36,764 nucleotides of DNA from the NCBI GenBank assembly GCA_003131315.1, contig PKUV01000098.1, forward strand, positions 1 to 36,764, in the 5' to 3' direction. The translations under genes were made by a program, and so were the position numbers. This DNA is from Acidobacteriaceae bacterium (lineage in GTDB: Bacteria > Acidobacteriota > Terriglobia > Terriglobales > Acidobacteriaceae). A model generated the notes under the pieces. The model had not been told where the DNA came from and did not search any database. It saw only the letters and a list, made by a program, of their open reading frames with translations. The first letter of the stretch is position 1; each line of letters opens with the position of its first letter. Below are positions 9,201-16,613 of this stretch, one piece after another.

Positions 9201-9801
9201 GGCACAGTGGGCATTGGGTGGATGGGAGCTTGGTGTCATCTTCACGGCAAGCGACGGAATTCCCTTTACTCCAAGTTGGGGAACTGGGTCCGATCCGCAA
9301 AACACTCTCAGTAGCGACGATTGGGCTTTCCCAAACCGGTTGGGAGGGTCCGGGTGCAAGACTCTTACGACTGGCCATCCCGGAGCCTACATCAAGACCG
9401 ATTGTTTCGCGGTTCCCACCGCTCCCAACCAAGCTTTTTGGAATGCGAACTGTGATCCAGCGCCGCCGAGCCTGGGAGGGCCACTACCGGCGGGAGATCT
9501 CAGGTGTTTCAACCTTCGCGGCAACGCCGGTCGCAACATACTGATCGGCCCAGGCGTAACTTCTCTGGACTTCTCGGTGTTCAAGAACAATTACATCAAG
9601 AAAATTTCAGAGAAGTTCAATGTGCAGTTCCGAGCGGAAATCTTTAACATTCTTAATCACGCCAACTTTGCCCCACCCTCCACGCCCACAAACACGGATA
9701 TCTTTGACGGAACGGGAACGCTGAACTCCATAGCGGGTCAGATCACCAGAACCACCACCACCTCGCGCGAGATTCAATTCGCAGTGAAAGTAGTCTTCTA
9801 G
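6295..9801 (+). CDS. Oar-like TonB-dependent receptor with carboxypeptidase-regulatory-like domain
   Basis: This is a 1168-aa outer-membrane protein. A Sec signal ([19 protein letters not shown]) covers about residues 1-32. A CarboxypepD_reg-like beta-sandwich follows ([19 protein letters not shown] through [12 protein letters not shown], about 34-100). The plug domain has [19 protein letters not shown] and later [26 protein letters not shown], and a long beta-barrel ends in Phe (FAVKVVF), the usual C-terminus of outer-membrane barrels. The layout and length match the Oar-like receptors abundant in Acidobacteriota. By family it imports or binds a large or scarce ligand with energy from TonB; the ligand is unknown. 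AAAAGGGG lies upstream of the ATG. The next gene begins 20 bp after its stop, so the receptor probably leads an operon with the MmgE/PrpD protein, the haem propeller and the MFS carrier. Confidence 0.93.
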   Translation: [1168 protein letters not shown]

Positions 9802-9821
9802 TTGTTGTCGCAAGGTGACGA

Positions 9822-11324
9822 GTGAATCGAAAAGATCGACGCGACGAAGATACAAGAAGTAAGACCTGTCCGCCCGGATTGACGCGCCGCAGCTGGCTTC
9901 AGCAAGCGGCATGGATCTCCAGTGCCGCGGTGTTACCACGGATCGCTTGGGCCATTGCCCAGGACGCCAGCCAAGTCATCAGCCCGGTGATGGAGAAGCT
10001 CAGCGCATACATGGCCGAGGCCCGCAACCGCGCGCTGCCCGACAATGTGGTGCAGGAGACGAAGCACCACATCCTCGACACGATTGCCGCCATGGTTTCG
10101 GGATCGGAGCTGTCCCCCGGACGCATGGCGATCCAGTTCGCACGCTCCTATGGTGGCGAGAAAATTGCCACGGTAGTCGCGTCCCATATCCTCTGCGGAC
10201 CGATCGAGGCGGCGCTCGCGAACGGGCAACTGGCTCATTCCGATGAAACCGATGACGATTTCACCACGGGAGGAGCGCATCCCGGCTGCGCGGTGGTACC
10301 GGCGGCGCTGGCTGCGGGGGAGCAGTTCGGCATTAGTGGCACGCATTTCGTGAGGGCGGTGGCGCTGGGCTACGACGTCGCCATGCGGGCCATGAAGACT
10401 GTCGGCCCGGGGATGAAAGAAACACATCCCATGGTTGGCACCATGGGCGCGACCGCGGCTGCCGGGTGTGCCGCAAGTCTCACGGCGCAGCAGATGCGCT
10501 GGCTGCTGGATTATGCCGCGCAGCAGGCGGGTTCCGGCATTGGTTCGTGGCGGCGCGACACTGATCATATCGAGAAGGCTTTCGTGTTCGGCGGAATGGG
10601 GGCACGCAACGGGGTCAACGCTGCCCTGGTGATTCATTCCGGTTGGACGGGCGTCAACGATGTTTTGTCCGGCCCTAACAATTTCGTGGCGTCCTACAAT
10701 CCCAAGGCCGATCCGGCGGGGATGATCGAGCAACTCGGCGAGCGCTACGGAGTGGTGCAGACGACGATCAAGAAATGGACCACGGGAGGGCCGATTCAGG
10801 CGCCGCTGGACGCGCTGGAAAATCTGCGCAAGCGGCAGACCTTTCAGGCGGATCAGGTAAAGCAAGTGGTGGTACGTGCGGCCACGAGCGCGGCCTACAC
10901 CGTGAACAACCGCGACATGCCGGATATTTGTCTGCAGCACCTGGTCGCGGTGATGCTGATCGACAAGACGGTTTCCTTCCGCGCAGCACACGATAAGGCC
11001 CGCATGGAGGATGCGGCGGTACTCCGCGAACGTGCCAAAGTGCAACTCGTCCCCGACGAAGAACTTGAGAAGCTGATCCCGGTGCGAGTGGCCATCGTCG
11101 AAGTTACGCTAACTGACGGGACGCGCCTCAGCGAGCGCGTCGAGCATGTACGTGGAACTCCTGAGAACCCGATGACTCGCGACGAGGTGGTCGCGAAGGC
11201 GCGCGAGTTGATGACGCCTGTTCTCGGCGCCGCAACTTGCTCGAGTTTGATCGAGCGCGTGTTTACACTCGATAACGTGAAGGACGTCCGAGAGCTTCGA
11301 CCCTTACTTCAGAGCGGTTCCTGA
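9822..11324 (+). CDS. MmgE/PrpD family protein with Tat signal (copy 1)
   Basis: This 500-aa protein starts at GTG 9822, with AAGGTGA a few bases upstream. A twin-arginine-type signal, TRRSWLQQA with Arg22-Arg23, precedes a weakly hydrophobic stretch ending near AWAIAQ, which predicts export. The rest is the all-helical MmgE/PrpD fold, the family of 2-methylcitrate dehydratase and cis-aconitate decarboxylase. Residues in the usual active-site areas are His139, Asp141 and Asp144-146 (HSDETDDD), His153 (GAHPG), His202 (ETHP), Lys252 and Lys316/317 (TTIKKWTTGG). These suggest a working lyase acting on an organic acid. It sits between the receptor (20-bp gap) and the haem propeller (67-bp gap). 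Family members are usually cytoplasmic, so a Tat signal is unusual. The exact reaction cannot be read from sequence. Confidence 0.88.
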   Translation: MNRKDRRDEDTRSKTCPPGLTRRSWLQQAAWISSAAVLPRIAWAIAQDASQVISPVMEKLSAYMAEARNRALPDNVVQETKHHILDTIAAMVSGSELSPGRMAIQFARSYGGEKIATVVASHILCGPIEAALANGQLAHSDETDDDFTTGGAHPGCAVVPAALAAGEQFGISGTHFVRAVALGYDVAMRAMKTVGPGMKETHPMVGTMGATAAAGCAASLTAQQMRWLLDYAAQQAGSGIGSWRRDTDHIEKAFVFGGMGARNGVNAALVIHSGWTGVNDVLSGPNNFVASYNPKADPAGMIEQLGERYGVVQTTIKKWTTGGPIQAPLDALENLRKRQTFQADQVKQVVVRAATSAAYTVNNRDMPDICLQHLVAVMLIDKTVSFRAAHDKARMEDAAVLRERAKVQLVPDEELEKLIPVRVAIVEVTLTDGTRLSERVEHVRGTPENPMTRDEVVAKARELMTPVLGAATCSSLIERVFTLDNVKDVRELRPLLQSGS

Positions 11325-11391
11325 CTCGAACATCGGAACAAGTGAAGCAGAAACCGCTGCAGCTTTTTGGTGCGAACAAGGATGCGTCAGG

Positions 11392-12882
11392 ATGACGGGG
11401 ACCAAGAGAGCGACGCTGCTGCTGGTGTTCTTCGCTGCCAGTGTGAGCAGCTTGTATTCCGGTGCGACAGAACTGCGCCGCGAGGCGCCACCAGCTGAGC
11501 AAGCGGCTTCGGCTTCCACGCAGACAGCCGTACTTAGCTTCGAGTTCTTCAAGACCAAGGTCCAGCCAATCTTCTTGAAGAACCGGCCCGAGCACGCCCG
11601 CTGCTACGGTTGCCACAATCTCTCGAATAGGATTTTTCATCTGGAGACGTTGTCGCCGGGGAGCACGGACTGGACCGACGAACAATCGAAGCGAAACTTC
11701 CAGAGCGCTCTGGAGGTGGTTGTTCCGGGTGATCCCGCTTCCAGCAGGCTCTTGCTCCATCCCCTTGCACCGGAGGCCGGAGGCGATCCGTTTCATTCGG
11801 GGGGCAGGCAGTTTGCGTCTCAGAACGACCCCGACTGGCTTGTGATGTCGGAATGGGTGCGCGGCGTTGGCACGGAAGCTGTGTCGGAGTCGGCATCGCA
11901 ATCTTTAACTCGGATCTATGTTACGAACAGCGCCAGCGACACTATCGATGTTATTGATCCCGCGACGAACAAGGTCGTGCAAGTAATACATGGCATAGAG
12001 CTACCGCATGGCATCGCTTTCTCTCCCGACGGGACGCGGATATACATTAGCAATGAAGCGGAGAGTGTGCTCGATGTGGTGGATCGAAAAAGCGGGGAAA
12101 TTCTAAAGAAGGTACCTCTCAGCGCCCGGCCGAACAACCTCGCCATCACCAAAGATGGAGGTCAGGTGCTGGTTGGCATTCGGACACAGCCGGGCGTCCT
12201 CGATGTGATCGATACGAACTCGCTCCAGAGAATAAAAAGCATTCCCGTGGACGGCAGCGTGCACAACGTGTATGTCACACCAGATGGCAAGTACGCGGTC
12301 AGTGGTTCGATAGAAAACAAAGCTGCGACCGTGATTGATCTCCACAGCCAGCAAGCGGCGTGGCAAGTCAAGTTCGATCGTCCAGTGCGCCCTCTGGCCT
12401 TTGAGACAAACCCCGACGGCTCGACTAGCCGCATTTTTGTTCAGCTCTCCGGGTTTAACGGATTCGCGGTTGTCGAATTCGCAAAACGGGCGGAGGTGGC
12501 CAGAATCAAGCTGCCGGATCACCCCGGCGGTTTCGGAATTGCAGAGGGACGAGCAGGAACTCCGTCGCACGGAATCGGAGTGACTCCGGATGGAAAATCC
12601 CTGTGGGTCAACAGTACGCTTGCCAACGCTGTCTTCAAATACGCGCTCCCTGAGCTCAAGCTGATCGGATACGCGCAACTACCCGAAGTTCATCCGCTGG
12701 AGAATGCGCATACTGGAGCGGTGCCAGAGTGGATTACGTTTACGCCTGACAGCAAACTGGTCTATGTTTCGGATTCTGCGGCTCGATTGGTGTCGGTCAT
12801 CGACACACAGACTCTGAAAGAAGTCGCCCGTATCCCGGTGGGGGAAGTACCGAAGCGGATGAATACTTTGGTTCTGCACTAA
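11392..12882 (+). CDS. c-type cytochrome domain fused to YncE-like (YVTN) beta-propeller
   Basis: This 496-aa secreted protein has a Sec signal over about residues 1-25 (ATLLLVFFAASVSSLYSG). An N-terminal haem domain holds one CxxCH motif, CYGCH at residues 71-75. It begins FFKTKVQPIFLKNRPEHAR and continues VVPGDPASSRLLLHPL and GGDPFHSGG, a pattern seen in Acidobacteriota and Planctomycetes c-type cytochrome domains. From about residue 173 a seven-bladed-type propeller begins with IYVTNSASDTIDVIDP and repeats of the form PHGIAFSPDGTRIYISN, ending IPVGEVPKRM. Haem attachment and the signal place it in the periplasm. The fusion suggests electron transfer coupled to ligand binding or dehydrogenation by the propeller, which is an inference. 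It lies between MmgE/PrpD and the MFS carrier on the same strand. Confidence 0.88.
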   Translation: MTGTKRATLLLVFFAASVSSLYSGATELRREAPPAEQAASASTQTAVLSFEFFKTKVQPIFLKNRPEHARCYGCHNLSNRIFHLETLSPGSTDWTDEQSKRNFQSALEVVVPGDPASSRLLLHPLAPEAGGDPFHSGGRQFASQNDPDWLVMSEWVRGVGTEAVSESASQSLTRIYVTNSASDTIDVIDPATNKVVQVIHGIELPHGIAFSPDGTRIYISNEAESVLDVVDRKSGEILKKVPLSARPNNLAITKDGGQVLVGIRTQPGVLDVIDTNSLQRIKSIPVDGSVHNVYVTPDGKYAVSGSIENKAATVIDLHSQQAAWQVKFDRPVRPLAFETNPDGSTSRIFVQLSGFNGFAVVEFAKRAEVARIKLPDHPGGFGIAEGRAGTPSHGIGVTPDGKSLWVNSTLANAVFKYALPELKLIGYAQLPEVHPLENAHTGAVPEWITFTPDSKLVYVSDSAARLVSVIDTQTLKEVARIPVGEVPKRMNTLVLH

Positions 12883-12951
12883 ACCTGTGGGGCCGTAAGA
12901 TCCCCGCAAGAAGATCGGTTGCAGCACAAGATACGAGCACAAATACTAACC

Positions 12952-14295
12952 ATGGCCGAACACACTAACGCTTTCCCGGAAGCCGAAAATATCGATTCAT
13001 CCTCCTCGACCGCCGAGGTTGCTCAGCGCGCCAGACATCGCATCGCGCGGCGTCTTCTACCCTTCCTGTTTGTGCTGTACGTGATCGCTTTCCTGGATCG
13101 AATGAACATTGGGGCTGCCGCTCTCCAAATGCCCCGTGATCTTGGGTTCAGCGATCGTGTGATTGGCATGGGGGCAGGAGTTTTCTTTCTGGGTTACTTC
13201 CTGCTGGAAATTCCTGGTGCGTTGATTGTTGAACGATGGAGCGCGCGTCGGTGGATTGCCCGCATCATGATCTCCTGGGGTTTGATCACCGTGTTGATGG
13301 CCTTCATTCACACGGCGCAGCAATTCTACCTGGTGCGTTTTTTCGTCGGCGCCGCTGAAGCGGGGTTTTTGCCAGGGGTCATCGTGTACCTGACCCATTG
13401 GTTCCGATACGAGGACCGGGGAAAGGCAGTCGCGTTCTTTTATGCTGCCAATCCTCTTTCCTACGTGATTGGCTCGCCGATCGCGGGTTTGCTGCTTGGG
13501 ATTTCGTGGCTAGGGCTCAGAGGCTGGAGATGGCTGTTCATCCTGGAAGGGATCCCGGCCATCGTGTTGGGTGTGATCACGATCTTCTACCTGACGGACT
13601 GGCCAGCGCAGGCACGTTGGCTGCCCGCGGACGAGCGGTCCTGGATCAGCGAACAGCTGCAGCGTGAAAAGCAAACCAAGAACCGTCGTCATTCCTTTAG
13701 TGTTTGGGGAGCTCTGCGCAACCGGGATGTAATCCTGCTGACACTCTGTTATTTCTGCGCCATGACTGGGAGCTACGGCATCGCTTTCTGGCTACCCACC
13801 ATTCTGAAACGCCTTTCTGGACTAAGCGATCTAAAGGTGACCCTGCTCGCTGCTTTGCCGTATGTTGCCGCTTTCATTACACAGCAAGTGAACGGCTGGC
13901 ATTCTGATCGGACTGGCGAGCGCCGGTGGCATGCGGCGATCCCCGTTTTTCTGTGCGCACTCGCCCTCTCGCTCGCTGTTGTCAATAGCTCCCGGCCCGC
14001 GGTCTCCATAGGCCTATTTGTTCTCGTTGGGGCTTCGTTTTATGGGTTTCAACCGTGCTTTTGGGCGGTGCCGACGCTTTTTCTAAGCGAGTCGGCCGCG
14101 GCTGCCTCGATCGGACTGATTAATTCAGTCGGAAATCTCGGCGGTTTTGTCGGACCCATGGTCATGGGCTATTTGGCCGGCCGCACTCATAGCTTCGCCG
14201 CCGGACTGTGGTACCTGGTAGGAAGTCTTGTTATGTCAGGTCTGCTGATGCTCGCGGTGGGCGCGGGACGCCGCCAGGTCTCCGACATTGCTTAG
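12952..14295 (+). CDS. MFS transporter, anion:cation symporter (ACS) type
   Basis: This 447-aa inner-membrane carrier has about twelve hydrophobic segments. The N-terminus RRLLPFLFVLYVIAFLDRMN is typical of the ACS family (tartrate, phthalate, hexuronate and similar organic-anion carriers). So are the motifs YFLLEIPGALIVERWSAR and GAAEAGFLPGVIVYLTHWF, and the central loop around DWPAQARWLPADER. The ATG at 12952 is chosen; a TTG at 12919 in the same frame would add 11 residues, and neither has a strong ribosome site. A 7-bp stem with one G-U pair (TGTGGGG 12886-12892, CCCCGCA 12902-12908) lies just upstream without a T-run. By family it imports an organic anion with protons. Its position after receptor, MmgE/PrpD and haem propeller makes it the likely inner-membrane step for the same compound. 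Confidence 0.9.
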   Translation: MAEHTNAFPEAENIDSSSSTAEVAQRARHRIARRLLPFLFVLYVIAFLDRMNIGAAALQMPRDLGFSDRVIGMGAGVFFLGYFLLEIPGALIVERWSARRWIARIMISWGLITVLMAFIHTAQQFYLVRFFVGAAEAGFLPGVIVYLTHWFRYEDRGKAVAFFYAANPLSYVIGSPIAGLLLGISWLGLRGWRWLFILEGIPAIVLGVITIFYLTDWPAQARWLPADERSWISEQLQREKQTKNRRHSFSVWGALRNRDVILLTLCYFCAMTGSYGIAFWLPTILKRLSGLSDLKVTLLAALPYVAAFITQQVNGWHSDRTGERRWHAAIPVFLCALALSLAVVNSSRPAVSIGLFVLVGASFYGFQPCFWAVPTLFLSESAAAASIGLINSVGNLGGFVGPMVMGYLAGRTHSFAAGLWYLVGSLVMSGLLMLAVGAGRRQVSDIA

Positions 14296-14301
14296 CATGT
14301 C

Positions 14302-14329
14302 CGCGCAATCAAAAGCGCGAACTGTTTTT
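14302..14329 (+). terminator. weak Rho-independent terminator after the MFS gene
   Basis: CGCGC at 14302-14306 pairs with GCGCG at 14315-14319 across an 8-nt A-rich loop. A run of five T follows at 14325-14329. The stem is short, so termination may be partial. It lies 7 bp after the MFS stop and upstream of the YncE array. Confidence 0.4.
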
Positions 14330-14428
14330 AATGTTCGTTTAATGCGCACTTCATGTTGATCTTGATTAATGTAAGTGACACATTTCATGGACTAGTGACG
14401 GTTTTGTTTCTCAATACTGGAGGTAAAG

Positions 14429-15451
14429 GTGAATAAATCGGGAGTAATGATTTTGTCTGCTGTGTTCTTCGCGCTAGTAACCGGAGTCTGGGCTCAGCCG
14501 AAGCCGGTTCTGGAACTTTTGCAAACGACGCCGTTGCCAGAGCTTCATGATGGCGATTTCGATCACTTCGCCGTGGATGTGGCCGGAGGCCGGCTGTTCT
14601 CCACTGCGGAAGAGAACTCGAAAGTCCTGGTCTTTGATCTCAAGACAACTAAGCTGATCCAAACCATTGGCGATCTCAAAGCGCCACATTCTCTGCTTTA
14701 TCGGGCCGATTCGAAGAAGCTTTTCGTGGTGGACGGGGACTTGGGTGAAATCAAGATCTACGAGACGGATTCCTACAAGCCGGTCGGAAGTATAAAGCTG
14801 AAGGAAGGCGCGGACGCGAGTGTCTATGATCCTTCGACCAAGTACCTATATGTCGTGAACGGTGGCAAGGATGCCAAACTCCCCAACGCCTACATCAGCG
14901 TCGTTGATACCACCACCGCCAAAACTGTGGGCGAAATTAAGGTTGACTCCAATGACGTGGAAGGCATGGCCATAGAAAAATCGGGACCTCGCATCTTCGT
15001 CGTTATCCGGGGTAATAACTCCATCGAGGTGTTTGACCGCAACAAGCGCACATTGCTAGCGACTTGGTCGATTGCGCAAGAGGGCAAGAAGCCCACCGCG
15101 ATAGCCTTCGATGAGGACGGTCATCGGCTCTTTGTCGGCCCTCGCGATCCTGGAAAACTGATTGTTGTGAACTCCGATTCCGGCAAGGTTGTGGCCAGCA
15201 TGCCGGCTGCGGCAATGGTCGATGACATGGCTTACGATGCCCAGCGCAAGCGCCTCTACTTTGCAGGAACTCTATTTCTCGACGTGTTTCAGCAAAGCGA
15301 CGCCGATCACTATGACCAAATCGGTCACATTCCGACCTCGTTTCGAGCCAAAACGGCAATTCTGGTCCCTGAGTTGAATCGCTTCTACCTGGCGGTTCCA
15401 CATCACGAGAAGCAGGCTGCCGAAATACGCGTTTACAATGTGCTGCCCTAA
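14429..15451 (+). CDS. secreted YncE-like beta-propeller protein (array copy 1)
   Basis: This 340-aa protein starts at GTG 14429, with GGAGGT about 6 nt upstream. A Sec signal (MILSAVFFALVTGVWAQ) gives periplasmic or surface export. The remainder is a YncE/SMP-30-like propeller with repeating blades such as LLYRADSKKLFVVDGDLGEI and AIAFDEDGHRLFVGPRDPG. It shares with the next two genes an N-terminal DHF.VD motif and a C-terminal pattern: D-H-Y, an I-P-T or V-P-T, an aromatic-L-A-V-P segment and a final VY. It is the first of three tandem paralogues; a good terminator-like hairpin separates it from the second. Propellers of this class can bind ligands or act as lactonases or dehydrogenase partners. 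No catalytic residues can be assigned. Confidence 0.87.
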   Translation: MNKSGVMILSAVFFALVTGVWAQPKPVLELLQTTPLPELHDGDFDHFAVDVAGGRLFSTAEENSKVLVFDLKTTKLIQTIGDLKAPHSLLYRADSKKLFVVDGDLGEIKIYETDSYKPVGSIKLKEGADASVYDPSTKYLYVVNGGKDAKLPNAYISVVDTTTAKTVGEIKVDSNDVEGMAIEKSGPRIFVVIRGNNSIEVFDRNKRTLLATWSIAQEGKKPTAIAFDEDGHRLFVGPRDPGKLIVVNSDSGKVVASMPAAAMVDDMAYDAQRKRLYFAGTLFLDVFQQSDADHYDQIGHIPTSFRAKTAILVPELNRFYLAVPHHEKQAAEIRVYNVLP

Positions 15452-15478
15452 AGTCCATTTCCGACTGCGAAGATCACT

Positions 15479-15518
15479 CCTGCTGATCCCTCTCCAAAGA
15501 TCGGCAGGGTGTTCTTTT
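15479..15518 (+). terminator. Rho-independent terminator between YncE copies 1 and 2
   Basis: CCTGCTGATC at 15479-15488 pairs with GATCGGCAGG at 15499-15508. This gives a 10-bp stem with a single G-U pair and a 10-nt loop, followed by a T-rich tract (GTTCTTTT, 15511-15518). It lies 28 bp after the first propeller stop and would end or attenuate that transcript. Confidence 0.6.
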
Positions 15519-15587
15519 CGTGAACGCGGCAGCAGTTCAAAAGGGCTTTTAGTGCTTTCGAAACTCGACGATGAAATTGGAGTGGCA

Positions 15588-16604
15588 ATGAAGAACATTG
15601 CAATTCTCTGCCTTGTAGCAACAACCCTAGGACCTCTCGCATTGTCACAGGAAAAACCCAGCGCAGCTGAACGCGCACCTCTGCTCCTGGTGCAAGAGAT
15701 TCCGTTACCTCAAGTGGAGGGCCGGATCGATCATTTCACCTTCGATGCGAAGCGCAAGCGCGTGATTGGCGCTGCTCTCGGCAACAACACTGTTGAAGTG
15801 GTCGATACCTTCGCCGGCCGTGACATACACAGCATCAAGGGTGCGGCGGACCCCCAGGGTGTGGCCTATGTGAGCGAACTCAATAAGCTCTTCGTCGCAA
15901 ACGGCACGGATGGAAAGCTCAGGATCTACGACGGGGACTCCTTCAACCTTCTGAATACGATCGATATTGGAGAAGATGCTGACAATGTCCGGTACGATCC
16001 GGCAGAAAAACGGGTCTATGTCGCCTATGGCGGAGATGAAGAGGGCGGGATTGCGGTCATTGATGCCACAACCGGCAAACGCCTGGACGACGTCGCCAAG
16101 CTGGATGCTCACCCGGAATCATTTCAGATCGCCAACTCCAAGCCGGTGATCTACGCCAACATCGCTACTAAAGCGAAAGTTGTCCTGATCGATCGGATAA
16201 CGCACAAAGTAACAGATTGGCCGCTGAAGACCGGGAAGGCTAACTATCCGATGGCACTCGACGAAGCCGATCATCGCCTTTTCGTGGTGACGCGAAAGCC
16301 GGCACAACTCGTAGTGCTGGATACAGAGAGTGGGGCAACGATTGCGAGCGTGCCCTGTGTCGCCGATTCGGACGATGTGTATTACGACACCGGCCGGAAA
16401 CGTATCTATGCACCTGGAGGAGAGGGATTCGTGAGCGTCATCCAACAGATTGACGCTGATCACTACCGGCCATTGGCAAAAGTACCGACCACGGTCGGAG
16501 CGCGAACCGGCCTCTGGTATGAGAAACGAGACCGTTTGTATCTGGCAGTACCCGCAAGCTCGAAGCAGGGCGCTGCGCTGTGGGTTTACGCACCAGAAGA
16601 TTGA
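15588..16604 (+). CDS. secreted YncE-like beta-propeller protein (array copy 2)
   Basis: This is a 338-aa protein. The frame is open from 15438, but the ATG at 15588 is chosen because a Sec signal (MKNIAILCLVATTLGPLALSQ) follows directly; the upstream part overlaps the previous gene and the terminator. Blades include QGVAYVSELNKLFVANGTDG and DNVRYDPAEKRVYVAYGGD. It shares with copies 1 and 3 the opening PQVEGRIDHFTFD and the ending in which KVPTT is followed by RLYLAVP and WVYAPE. Its stop codon TGA is directly followed by the GTG at 16605 of the third copy, so copies 2 and 3 are almost certainly co-transcribed and perhaps translationally coupled. The role is unknown beyond an exported propeller fold. 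Confidence 0.87.
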   Translation: MKNIAILCLVATTLGPLALSQEKPSAAERAPLLLVQEIPLPQVEGRIDHFTFDAKRKRVIGAALGNNTVEVVDTFAGRDIHSIKGAADPQGVAYVSELNKLFVANGTDGKLRIYDGDSFNLLNTIDIGEDADNVRYDPAEKRVYVAYGGDEEGGIAVIDATTGKRLDDVAKLDAHPESFQIANSKPVIYANIATKAKVVLIDRITHKVTDWPLKTGKANYPMALDEADHRLFVVTRKPAQLVVLDTESGATIASVPCVADSDDVYYDTGRKRIYAPGGEGFVSVIQQIDADHYRPLAKVPTTVGARTGLWYEKRDRLYLAVPASSKQGAALWVYAPED

Positions 16605-16613
16605 GTGGACACG

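Noticed and set aside
9933-11045. 370-codon open frame antisense to MmgE/PrpD copy 1
   Set aside because: The text is rich in Arg/His and low in hydrophobic pattern, typical of antisense frames; the plus-strand gene has clear motifs.
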